From Idiomarina sp. UBA6142 (lineage in GTDB: Bacteria; Pseudomonadota; Gammaproteobacteria; Enterobacterales; Alteromonadaceae), in contig DIVC01000076.1 of NCBI GenBank assembly GCA_002423905.1, positions 1 to 7,301 of the forward strand: a DNA stretch of 7,301 nt, read 5' to 3'. The translations under genes and the position numbers were made by a program. Each line of letters starts with the position of its first letter. Position 1 is the first letter of the stretch. The notes under the pieces are model-generated. The model made no database searches. It saw nothing but the letters and a program-made list of their open reading frames with translations, and was not told the DNA's origin. Positions 1-5,491 of this stretch are shown piece by piece.

Positions 1-329
1 AGGTTATTTTCCCTGGTTTGCCGAGCCATCCGCAACATCAGTTAGCCAAGCAACAAATGAGTGGCTTTGGCGGCATGATTTCAATTTTGCTCAAAGGCGA
101 TTTAGCCAAGGCGCGCCGATTCTTGGAGAATATTGAAATTTTTGCCTTAGCGGAAAGCCTAGGTGGGGTGGAAAGCCTGATTGAACATCCGGCGATTATG
201 ACCCATGCGTCGATCCCGAAAGAAAACCGTGAAAAGCTCGGTATTTTAGATAATTTCGTTCGTATTTCAGTCGGTATTGAAGACGTAAACGACCTAATTG
301 CGGCACTTGATAAGGCTTTAAACGCTTAA
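1..329 (+). CDS. Cystathionine gamma-lyase/gamma-synthase family PLP enzyme, C-terminal part (5' end outside window)
   Basis: This is the last ~109 codons of a Cys/Met-metabolism PLP-dependent enzyme (fold type I). The reading frame is open from position 3 at the window edge and stops with TAA at 327-329. Family marks visible in order are FPGLPSHPQH, GFGGMIS, FALAESLGGVESL, HPAIMTHASIP and VRISVGIED. The arginine of the last motif is the residue that binds the substrate carboxylate in this family. From memory, SHPQH, MTHAS and VGIED resemble cystathionine gamma-lyases, whereas E. coli MetB has NHPGH, MTHAG and TGIED. A lyase, or a gamma-synthase with broad specificity, is therefore more likely than a strict MetB. 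The PLP lysine and the N-terminal half lie outside the window, so the exact reaction cannot be settled here. No metL homologue follows, unlike the E. coli metBL operon. The family is certain; the substrate is not. Confidence 0.93.
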   Translation, partial: VIFPGLPSHPQHQLAKQQMSGFGGMISILLKGDLAKARRFLENIEIFALAESLGGVESLIEHPAIMTHASIPKENREKLGILDNFVRISVGIEDVNDLIAALDKALNA

Positions 330-342
330 CATTCATGACGTT

Positions 343-372
343 GTGACAGCAGTATTTACACTCTTTTACAAT
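343..372 (+). promoter_or_regulatory. Probable sigma-70 promoter for the 433-1091 gene pair
   Basis: A -35 element GTGACA (343-348, one mismatch to TTGACA) and a -10 element TACAAT (367-372, one mismatch to TATAAT) are separated by 18 bases. Transcription would start near 379 and give a leader of about 54 bases before the ATG at 433. It is the best promoter match in the 103-base gap after the PLP enzyme gene. It was found by eye and not scored. Confidence 0.5.
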
Positions 373-393
373 TCTATGAAGTTCAGGTAGGCT

Positions 394-427
394 TATTCCC
401 AGAACAATAACTATCAACAAGGGAATA
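394..427 (+). promoter_or_regulatory. Inverted repeat that includes the ribosome binding site of the 71-residue gene
   Basis: TATTCCC (394-400) and GGGAATA (421-427) are perfect 7-base inverted arms around a 20-base loop. The right arm contains part of the Shine-Dalgarno AAGGGA (419-424), which lies 8 bases before the ATG at 433. If the RNA folds this way, the ribosome binding site is partly hidden. The loop is large, so the hairpin may be marginal. A protein-binding site is an alternative reading. Confidence 0.3.
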
Positions 428-432
428 CCGTT

Positions 433-648
433 ATGCCTCTCAACTTGTTTATTTTGCAAGGGTTGGTGGCGGCGTTGTTATTTTATGTGCTGGTGGCGCG
501 TCATCATCACCAGCCGCTGTGGAATATGCTTGCCGTGTTAGCCTGTGGTGCCATACCACCGGTCAATTGGGTCATTCTATTGGTTGCTGTTGGCGCGCGG
601 TTATGGCGTAAATCAGCACCACTGGTGGCGATGAAAAATCAATATTAA
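433..648 (+). CDS. Small two-helix inner-membrane protein, function unknown
   Basis: The 71-residue protein begins with an uncharged stretch (about residues 3-22, rich in L, V and A) that fits a first membrane helix. A short polar loop with HHHQP follows. A second hydrophobic stretch (about 30-58) contains GAIPPVNW, and the C-terminus is basic (RLWRKS...KNQY). The basic tail suggests a cytoplasmic C-terminus by the positive-inside rule. The ATG has a good Shine-Dalgarno (AAGGGA, 8-base spacing), and a plausible promoter lies upstream. The VOC gene starts 17 bases after the stop, so the two are probably co-transcribed. I do not recognise the family. PP-N-W motifs occur in other small membrane proteins but do not reveal a role. 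The Shine-Dalgarno, promoter and codon use like the neighbours' support a real gene. Confidence 0.7.
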   Translation: MPLNLFILQGLVAALLFYVLVARHHHQPLWNMLAVLACGAIPPVNWVILLVAVGARLWRKSAPLVAMKNQY

Positions 649-665
649 GAGGCGTTTGGTCATTT

Positions 666-1091
666 ATGGGCTTTGCATTACAGCCGTTTCACCTTGCTAT
701 TCCTGTTGATGATTTGAGTAAAGCTCGCGCCTTCTATGGTGACCTCCTTGGTTGCGAAGAAGGCCGTAGCGCCGACCACTGGATCGACTGGAACTTCTTT
801 GGTCATCAGTTAGTCACCCATGTAGCCCCTGAACGCATTGCCCCTGCTCATCACAATCCCGTCGATGGTCATGACGTGCCAGTACCACATTTTGGCGTGG
901 TACTCAGTATGCCCGATTGGTATCAATTGTCGGAGCGTCTGCAAGCAAAAGGCCAAGCTTTCGTGATTGAGCCGCACATACGCTTTAAAGGGCAAGTGGG
1001 CGAGCAAGCCACGATGTTTTTCTATGACCTCAGTGGCAATGCCCTCGAGTTCAAAGCCTTCGAAGATATCAGCCAGTTATTTGCCAAATGA
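666..1091 (+). CDS. VOC superfamily metalloprotein (glyoxalase/dioxygenase-like)
   Basis: This is a 141-residue protein of the vicinal oxygen chelate fold, with two beta-alpha-beta-beta-beta modules. Module one starts at [23 protein letters not shown] (about residues 8-30). Module two starts at PHFGVVL (74-80) and ends with [15 protein letters not shown] (118-132). His9, His75 and Glu128 sit where the His-His-Glu metal triad of type I extradiol dioxygenases sits, and His52 is a possible fourth ligand position. A metal-dependent enzyme is therefore likely rather than a metal-free antibiotic-binding member. The substrate is unknown: small single-domain VOC proteins include lyases, isomerases, thiol transferases and dioxygenases. 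AAGAGG at 647-652 is the nearest Shine-Dalgarno but is 13 bases from the ATG. The preceding small gene ends 17 bases upstream, which suggests a two-gene operon. The dehydratase gene on the opposite strand ends one base beyond the stop. Confidence 0.88.
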   Translation: MGFALQPFHLAIPVDDLSKARAFYGDLLGCEEGRSADHWIDWNFFGHQLVTHVAPERIAPAHHNPVDGHDVPVPHFGVVLSMPDWYQLSERLQAKGQAFVIEPHIRFKGQVGEQATMFFYDLSGNALEFKAFEDISQLFAK

Positions 1092-1092
1092 T

Positions 1093-2031
1093 TTAGCGCG
1101 GCGGTGCTACGTTGCCGCCGCTAATAATGGCGCCAACGCGTAAGCCGTTAAAGTGCTCCGGATAACGCCCGATAGCGGCAATCACGGTCGCCGATGACGG
1201 TTCTATCCATTCCCCCAGAGTCTGATAACACAGCTGCTGAGCCGCTAAGGCTTCGTCGTCGCTGACCAACAACACCCGATCGACGAACTGTTGCAGGAGT
1301 GGAAACGTCTGCGTTCCCAAACTGGTTAACAAGCCATCACAAATACTTAGCGGCGGCATAGCGGGTTGAATACTACCCTGTTGCAACGATGCCAAACCAT
1401 CAGCAGCGAGCTCCGGCTCCACCCCAATAACACATGCTACCCCCAACGCCCGTGCTGCGATGGCGCTGCCTGATAACAGACCGCCGCCACCGAGTGGCGC
1501 TAACAAAATATCCAATGACGCTACCGATTGCATAAGCTCCAAGGCGGCAGTGCCTTGCCCAGCAATAATGTGCGGGTGATTGTAGGGCGGAATAAAGACC
1601 CGGCCGCTTTGTTGCTGCTCAGCCGCAAACAGCTCACGTGCGGCCATGCCTGGCTCAATGGTCATGAGTTCAGCAGCATAGCGCGCCATATTGGCGCGCT
1701 TCACCGCCGATGCATTGTTGGCTACGCCAACTCGTACGGCAATACCTAACTGCTGACCTGCCGCTGCCAAGGCCGCACCATGATTACCCGACGATACCGT
1801 GAATACGCCCGCTTCACATTGCTCAGAACTGAGTTGTAGCAGCGCGTTACAGGCACCACGATACTTGAAGGCACCGGTGTGCTGTTGGTGCTCTGCTTTC
1901 AACCACAGTTGACAACCGAGCTGTTGGTTCAGGGCTTCGCTGTGTAACACTGGCGTATTCACACACATCGTTTGAATTCGCTGCGCCGCCGCTTGTAGCT
2001 CGGAAAAGTACTGATCCACCGATATTTCCAT
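1093..2031 (-). CDS. Threonine/serine dehydratase or serine racemase, fold-type II PLP enzyme
   Basis: This 312-residue enzyme without an ACT regulatory domain belongs to the L-threonine/L-serine dehydratase and serine racemase family. Lys56 in TGAFKYRGA is the PLP Schiff-base lysine; many relatives have SFKxRGA, so Ala54 is a small variation. SSGNHGAALA (80-89) is the substrate loop, GGGG (181-184) cradles the PLP phosphate, and SGGN (304-307) lies near the cofactor ring. Glu205-x3-Ala209-x-Asp211 has the spacing of the divalent-cation site of serine racemase (Glu210, Ala214, Asp216 in mammals). The lack of a C-terminal regulatory domain argues against biosynthetic IlvA. Catabolic dehydration of Thr or Ser to 2-oxo acids, or racemisation of Ser or a related amino acid, are the likely activities. 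Its ATG has AAGGTG 11 bases upstream and an extended -10 element in the divergent gap. It has no amino-acid pathway partner next to it. Confidence 0.9.
   Translation of the reverse strand: MEISVDQYFSELQAAAQRIQTMCVNTPVLHSEALNQQLGCQLWLKAEHQQHTGAFKYRGACNALLQLSSEQCEAGVFTVSSGNHGAALAAAGQQLGIAVRVGVANNASAVKRANMARYAAELMTIEPGMAARELFAAEQQQSGRVFIPPYNHPHIIAGQGTAALELMQSVASLDILLAPLGGGGLLSGSAIAARALGVACVIGVEPELAADGLASLQQGSIQPAMPPLSICDGLLTSLGTQTFPLLQQFVDRVLLVSDDEALAAQQLCYQTLGEWIEPSSATVIAAIGRYPEHFNGLRVGAIISGGNVAPPR
1098..1121. other. Hairpin at the convergent junction, possible two-way terminator
   Basis: GCGGCGG (1098-1104) and CCGCCGC (1115-1121) form a perfect 7-bp GC-rich stem with a 10-base loop, inside the last codons of the dehydratase gene and 7 bases after the VOC stop. 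Nothing separates the two convergent genes, so any terminator must lie within coding sequence. No clear run of T follows on either strand: plus reads TAATAATGG, minus reads GCTAAATCATTTGG. Intrinsic termination would therefore be weak, and the stem may only reflect Ala/Pro/Gly codons. Confidence 0.25.
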
Positions 2032-2046
2032 GTATACTTATTCACC

Positions 2047-2076
2047 TTAGCAGCAGGCCTAAATTAGGCTCATCAT
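2047..2076 (+). promoter_or_regulatory. Weak candidate promoter for the DUF416 gene
   Basis: TTAGCA (2047-2052) and CATCAT (2071-2076), with an 18-base spacer, each match sigma-70 consensus at four of six positions. It overlaps the extended -10 of the divergent dehydratase promoter and contains the palindrome. If both promoters are real they would compete. The match is weak. Confidence 0.22.
2057..2069. promoter_or_regulatory. 13-bp perfect palindrome, candidate operator in the divergent gap
   Basis: GCCTAA-A-TTAGGC is a perfect inverted repeat with a single central base, in the middle of the 73-bp gap between the dehydratase (minus) and DUF416 (plus) genes. It would cover the predicted start site of the minus promoter and lie in the spacer of the weak plus promoter, which is typical for a repressor site. 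No regulator gene is present in the window. Confidence 0.4.
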
Positions 2077-2100
2077 AGCAAGACTCCCGGTCGCAAGGAA
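2072..2100 (-). promoter_or_regulatory. Probable extended -10 promoter of the dehydratase gene
   Basis: Read on the minus strand, TGCTATGAT gives an extended TG motif (2080-2079) followed by -10 TATGAT (2077-2072, one mismatch). The matching -35 position 17 bases upstream is poor (TTCCTT, 2100-2095), as is often tolerated with an extended -10. Transcription would start near 2065, inside the palindrome, about 34 bases before the start codon. Confidence 0.42.
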
Positions 2101-2104
2101 TTCC

Positions 2105-2719
2105 ATGGCGGTATTGAATACTTTTGAACGCATTCGTGCCTTACCGTTTGCCTATCAAACCCTGTTAGGTTTGTATTTGTGCGAACGTATGCTGCCCAAT
2201 TACGAGCTGTTTCATCAAGTCACTGGATTTGGTGACCCGGCGCCGTTGCGTGGGGCGCTGAATGCATTGTGGGATTGGTCCTGGCAACCGAGCAAAGTCA
2301 AAGTGAATCTAGCGCGCTGGCAAGAAAAAGTTGATGAGGTCACACCCAGTGAGCATGGCCATGACTTGTTAGGCGTTTACCCAGCTATGGATGCCTGTAC
2401 TGCGCTCAGTACCTTGTTGCAGGGGTTGCTAGATAAAGAAGGGAGTTATTTGGTGGATGTTGCCAAAGTATCACAAGCCGGAGTGGCGAAGTTTTTGGAA
2501 TTGACTGAGGGTGCCGACTTAACTGCCGCAGCACGGCAGCAATTACTCCGTGATCACGAACTGACGCAGTACGAAATTGATGTGCAACAAGCGTTGGTGA
2601 GTTATCTCGAAACGGTGGCGCCAACCGCCGTGCAACCCAGCCAAACCATGGTGCAACAGATGCGCGCCATGGTCGCCGAAGAGGGTTGTTCCAATATTGG
2701 TGTGAGCTTAGCCGACTAG
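2105..2719 (+). CDS. YjaG family protein (DUF416)
   Basis: This 204-residue soluble, acidic protein is clearly related to E. coli YjaG. Shared stretches recognised from memory are LCERMLPNYELFHQVTGFGD (about residues 25-44), GVYPAMDAC (90-98) and the C-terminal SNIGVSLAD (196-204), in a protein of about the usual length. No catalytic motif, signal peptide or membrane helix is visible, and the predicted content is mostly helical. The molecular function of the family is not established. The ATG at 2105 is supported by AAGGAA (2095-2100) and by its distance to the first conserved block. The gene stands alone between a divergent dehydratase gene and a convergent DUF1145 gene. Its TAG stop overlaps the TAG stop of DUF1145 in a shared CTAG. 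The gene symbol is left empty because only family membership is shown. Confidence 0.92.
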   Translation: MAVLNTFERIRALPFAYQTLLGLYLCERMLPNYELFHQVTGFGDPAPLRGALNALWDWSWQPSKVKVNLARWQEKVDEVTPSEHGHDLLGVYPAMDACTALSTLLQGLLDKEGSYLVDVAKVSQAGVAKFLELTEGADLTAAARQQLLRDHELTQYEIDVQQALVSYLETVAPTAVQPSQTMVQQMRAMVAEEGCSNIGVSLAD

Positions 2720-3006
2720 CTGCGCGGCACCTGCGGTTGCCGCTGTGGTTGGGCATGCAAAATGGTCATCCAGCCAACGATACCAAAAATAATAATGTGC
2801 CATGAATCGCCTCGGCGCCATTGCAGTTGTGTTGCATACACCGTACGAAACATCAGCAATTGCAATAGATGCACCGCCACTAAAATCAGCAATAGAATTA
2901 AAAACAATGCATAGCCTTTGCCAGGAAATGGCCACACCAGATTAGCCAGCATGGCACCCCACACTAACGCAAATAACGCCCGCCCAAGCCAAATGGCTGC
3001 ACTCAT
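2716..3006 (-). CDS. DUF1145 family membrane protein (YhhL-like)
   Basis: The 96-residue hydrophobic protein has three probable membrane segments: about residues 7-24 (ending NLVWPFP), 32-53 (rich in L/I, then HLLQLLMF) and a shorter one at 70-84 (HIIIFGIVGWMTIL). A polar tail with QPQRQPQVPRS follows. The NLxxPFP and HxLQ features and the position next to rsmD match E. coli YhhL (DUF1145), whose function is unknown. The start codon overlaps the rsmD stop by four bases (ATGA at 3006-3003), with GAGGAA 5 bases upstream inside rsmD. Translation is therefore probably coupled to rsmD in one minus-strand operon. The stop shares a CTAG with the convergent DUF416 gene. The link to rsmD is conserved in gene order, but I see no mechanistic reason for it. 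Confidence 0.82.
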   Translation of the reverse strand: MSAAIWLGRALFALVWGAMLANLVWPFPGKGYALFLILLLILVAVHLLQLLMFRTVYATQLQWRRGDSWHIIIFGIVGWMTILHAQPQRQPQVPRS

Positions 3007-3614
3007 GCTGATTCCTCGACCTGATAAAGTTGATAACTCACTTGCCCTGCGGTTTTATCCCGGTGCAAGCGCCAATGCGGCGGCAGTTGACCTTGCCATC
3101 CGAGTTCGGTTTCTAGATAGACCCAGCTGCCTGGGTGCAGCCATTGGTAGCGCTCGAGCAGTTGACAACAATGCTCCGCAAGAGCCATCCGAAATGGTGG
3201 GTCAATAAACACAATATCAAAGGGGCTGGCTGGTTGTTGGCGCAAAAACTGTAAGGCATCGCCTTGTTGTACAAGCGCACTGCCGTGGCTGGCAGCATTG
3301 AGGGTGTGCGCATGTTGGCTCAATAGCCGTGCGGCTTTACTATCTTTTTCAAGCATTAGTACCAGATCGGCCCCGCGTGATAGGGCCTCGAAACCCAAGG
3401 CGCCGCTACCGGCAAATAAGTCTAAACAGCGTTGCCCAGCGAGTTCAAATTGCAGCCAATTAAACAGCGTTTCGCGCACCCGATCGGTGGTTGGGCGCAG
3501 CCCTGGAACATCGGCCACGCTGAGTTTACGCCCGCGTAATTGGCCGCCAATAATGCGTAATTCACCACTGGCTGGCAGTTGGCTGCGGTTTTGTTTGTGT
3601 GCACTTCGCGGCAT
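3003..3614 (-). CDS. rsmD: 16S rRNA (guanine(966)-N(2))-methyltransferase RsmD
   Basis: The protein is a 203-residue Rossmann-fold, SAM-dependent methyltransferase that modifies G966 of 16S rRNA in the assembled small-subunit head. Visible motifs are RIIGGQLRGRKL (20-31), LRPTTDRVRETLFNWL (39-54), the SAM-binding loop DLFAGSGALGFEALSRGA (65-82), acidic Glu89 ending the next strand, and the catalytic DPPF (138-141). GQVSYQLYQ near the C-terminus is also typical. The length agrees with the E. coli protein (198). I chose the ATG at 3614 because the conserved part begins about 18 residues later, as usual. A start at 3659 would add 15 residues and would lie upstream of the predicted minus-strand start site. 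AAGG lies 11 bases before the chosen ATG. The gene is divergent from ftsY, as in E. coli, and overlaps DUF1145 downstream by 4 bases. Confidence 0.95.
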   Translation of the reverse strand: MPRSAHKQNRSQLPASGELRIIGGQLRGRKLSVADVPGLRPTTDRVRETLFNWLQFELAGQRCLDLFAGSGALGFEALSRGADLVLMLEKDSKAARLLSQHAHTLNAASHGSALVQQGDALQFLRQQPASPFDIVFIDPPFRMALAEHCCQLLERYQWLHPGSWVYLETELGWQGQLPPHWRLHRDKTAGQVSYQLYQVEESA

Positions 3615-3622
3615 GCTACAGT
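3595..3622 (+). promoter_or_regulatory. Candidate ftsY promoter overlapping the rsmD start
   Basis: TTGTGT (3595-3600) and TACAGT (3617-3622), with a 16-base spacer and an extended TG (TGC directly before the -10), make a moderate sigma-70 match. The RNA would start near 3629, giving a leader of about 74 bases before the ftsY ATG at 3703. The -10 lies immediately upstream of the rsmD start codon, so the divergent transcripts would overlap. Confidence 0.35.
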
Positions 3623-3659
3623 ACGCCTTTTGGGTGATCTCATGGTAAACTCTGCGCAT

Positions 3660-3689
3660 AGTGTAAACCCTAGGTGTAGTGAACTTCAA
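3660..3689 (-). promoter_or_regulatory. Candidate rsmD promoter
   Basis: On the minus strand TTGAAG (3689-3684) and TACACT (3665-3660) are separated by 18 bases, each with four of six consensus matches. Transcription would begin near 3653, about 39 bases before the rsmD ATG at 3614. This agrees with the shorter RsmD start. It is a moderate match only. Confidence 0.33.
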
Positions 3690-3702
3690 AGGTAAAACCG
3701 GC

Positions 3703-4809
3703 ATGGCTAAAGGATTGTTTTCGTTGTTCCGTAAAAACCAGCCAGCGGCACAGCAGCAAGAGGCCCCAGAACAACCCTCGGTGGCGGAAGTGGTGGCACC
3801 CGATGCCGCTGAAATTTGCGCCCAAGTAACCGCCGAATCACGGGCCAAACGAGCAGGCACGTACCAGCAAAAACCCAGCCTATGGAAACGTCTGCGTGAG
3901 AGCTTAAAGAATACCTCCAACGCTATTGGCGACGGGCTGTGGGGTATTTTCAACGGTAAAAAAATAGATGATGAGCTGTTCGAAGAGCTGGAAACGCAAC
4001 TACTTATGGCCGATTTGGGGGTGCCGACCACCACCCGCATAGTGCAGCGTTTAACGGAGCAAGCTGATCGTCGGCAGTTGCAAGACGCCGAAACGCTCTA
4101 TCAACTGTTACAACAGCAATTGATCGACATTTTAACCCCAGTGGCGAAACCTCTGACTCTGCCCAACAAGCCGGCCAGCCCCTTTGTGATCTTGATGGTC
4201 GGCGTCAATGGCGTGGGTAAAACCACCACCATTGGCAAGCTGGCTCAGCAATTTCGCCAGCAAGGCAAATCGGTGATGTTAGCGGCTGGGGACACCTTCC
4301 GTGCCGCCGCCGTTGAGCAGTTACAGGTATGGGGTGAGCGTAACAACATTCCGGTGGTGGCGCAGCATACCGGTGCCGATAGTGCGTCGGTTATTTATGA
4401 TGCCCTTGAAGCGGCTAAAGCGCGAGGCATCGAGGTGTTGATTGCCGATACCGCTGGGCGTTTACAGAACAAAGCCCATTTAATGGATGAATTGAAAAAA
4501 GTGGTGCGGGTGTTGCAGAAACTTGACCCACAGGCGCCGCATGAGGTGATGCTCACCCTTGATGCAGGGACTGGCCAAAACGCCATTAGCCAAGCCAAAT
4601 TATTTACCGAAGCCGTTGGTGTGAGCGGTATTACCTTAACTAAACTCGATGGTACCGCGAAGGGTGGGGTAATTTTTGCAATAGCCGATCAATTTGCCAT
4701 TCCGATCCGCTATATTGGTGTTGGTGAAGGCATTGATGATTTGCGCCCGTTTGTGGCACAAAACTTCGTCGATGCGTTATTTCAGCGCAACAGCGAGACT
4801 GAGGAATAG
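3703..4809 (+). CDS. ftsY: Signal recognition particle receptor FtsY
   Basis: FtsY is the SRP-GTPase that docks Ffh-ribosome complexes at the inner membrane and delivers them to SecYEG. The product has 368 residues. A short acidic, Gln-rich A region (about 1-58) starts with amphipathic MAKGLFSLFRKN. A second amphipathic helix, SLWKRLRESLKNT (59-71), corresponds to the lipid-binding helix at the start of the N domain. The N domain contains GKKIDDELFEELETQLLMADLGV. GTPase motifs are GVNGVGKTT (G1, 167-175), DTFRAAA (197-203, start of the insertion-box region), DTAGR (G3, 249-253) and TKLD (G4, 313-316), followed by GTAKGG. The C-terminal IGVGEGIDDLRPF is typical. I chose the ATG at 3703, with AAAGGT 9 bases upstream, over an in-frame GTG at 3679 that has no Shine-Dalgarno. 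The A region is far shorter than that of E. coli FtsY (497 residues). First gene of ftsYEX. Confidence 0.97.
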   Translation: MAKGLFSLFRKNQPAAQQQEAPEQPSVAEVVAPDAAEICAQVTAESRAKRAGTYQQKPSLWKRLRESLKNTSNAIGDGLWGIFNGKKIDDELFEELETQLLMADLGVPTTTRIVQRLTEQADRRQLQDAETLYQLLQQQLIDILTPVAKPLTLPNKPASPFVILMVGVNGVGKTTTIGKLAQQFRQQGKSVMLAAGDTFRAAAVEQLQVWGERNNIPVVAQHTGADSASVIYDALEAAKARGIEVLIADTAGRLQNKAHLMDELKKVVRVLQKLDPQAPHEVMLTLDAGTGQNAISQAKLFTEAVGVSGITLTKLDGTAKGGVIFAIADQFAIPIRYIGVGEGIDDLRPFVAQNFVDALFQRNSETEE

Positions 4810-4817
4810 GCTGAGCC

Positions 4818-5489
4818 ATGATTAAATTTGAGCAGGTCAGTAAAACCTACCCGGGCGGATTTCAAGCCTTAAATCAGGTTAGCTTTCACGTGGAGCCGGG
4901 CGAAATGGTGTTTTTGACCGGCCATTCGGGTGCCGGTAAGAGTACCTTGCTCAAGCTCATCAGTATGATGGAAATGCCCACCGCCGGTCGGGTAATGATT
5001 AACGGTCATGATTTACGCAAAATTGGTCGCCGCGAAATTCCCTATGCCCGCCGCGACATCGGCATGATTTTTCAAGATCATCGGTTGCTGCTGGATAAAA
5101 CTATTCTCGATAACGTGGCGCTACCGTTATTGATTGAAGGTTACAGCATGCAGGAAGCTCGTAAACGGGTGTCCGCAGCATTAGAGAAAGTTGGCTTGGG
5201 CGACAAGCTGCGGCATTATCCAATGATGTTATCGGGCGGCGAACAGCAACGCGTTGGTATCGCCCGAGCCATCGTCAATAAACCACCGCTGTTATTGGCT
5301 GATGAGCCAACCGGTAACCTCGACCCGAAATTGTCGTTAGAAATTATTCGCTTATTTGAAGATTTCAATCGGCTAGGTACCTCAGTATTGATTGCCACCC
5401 ATGATCTTGGGCTGATTTCGCGCTTGCGCTATCGCACCCTGAGCCTCAAGGATGGCCGTATGATCAACGATGGTTTGGCGGAGAATTAA
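4818..5489 (+). CDS. ftsE: Cell division ATP-binding protein FtsE
   Basis: FtsE is the 223-residue cytoplasmic ATPase of the FtsEX complex. It uses ATP to drive FtsX, which activates septal murein hydrolases through EnvC-type partners, and it also joins the Z-ring. All ABC motifs are present: Walker A GHSGAGKST (35-43), Q-loop Gln86 in IFQDH, signature LSGGEQQR (138-145), Walker B LLLADEP (158-164, catalytic Glu163), D-loop NLD (167-169) and switch His195 in ATHD. The length equals the usual FtsE size. It starts 8 bases after the ftsY stop. Its Shine-Dalgarno (GAGGAA and TAGG, 4801-4810) overlaps the ftsY end, so co-transcription and close coupling are expected. Lipoprotein exporters such as LolD and MacB are similar ATPases, but the position before ftsX and after ftsY decides the name. 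Confidence 0.97.
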   Translation: MIKFEQVSKTYPGGFQALNQVSFHVEPGEMVFLTGHSGAGKSTLLKLISMMEMPTAGRVMINGHDLRKIGRREIPYARRDIGMIFQDHRLLLDKTILDNVALPLLIEGYSMQEARKRVSAALEKVGLGDKLRHYPMMLSGGEQQRVGIARAIVNKPPLLLADEPTGNLDPKLSLEIIRLFEDFNRLGTSVLIATHDLGLISRLRYRTLSLKDGRMINDGLAEN

Positions 5490-5491
5490 GC

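Noticed and set aside
196..459. Minus-strand 87-codon frame over the PLP enzyme end and the following gap
   Set aside because: It is antisense to a sure gene and to the start of the membrane protein, has no family features, and its composition fits a shadow frame.
2724..2743. GCGGCA/TGCCGC hairpin after the DUF416 stop as a terminator
   Set aside because: The stem is only 6 bp and no T run follows on either strand. It lies in the DUF1145 coding end, so chance or codon effects explain it.
3645..3698. Repeated GTAAAC (3645, 3663) and GGTAAAAC (3691) in the rsmD-ftsY gap
   Set aside because: The short motifs have unequal spacing and no symmetry; not enough to call a binding-site array.
3679..3702. 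GTG start giving FtsY eight more residues
   Set aside because: It has no Shine-Dalgarno, while the ATG at 3703 has AAAGGT at 9 bases and starts the typical MAKGxF sequence.
3615..4040. Long open stretch on the minus strand extending rsmD upstream by about 142 codons
   Set aside because: It runs antisense through the FtsY N-terminal region. RsmD homology starts only after 3614, and the extension has low-complexity Ser/Ala content typical of a shadow frame.
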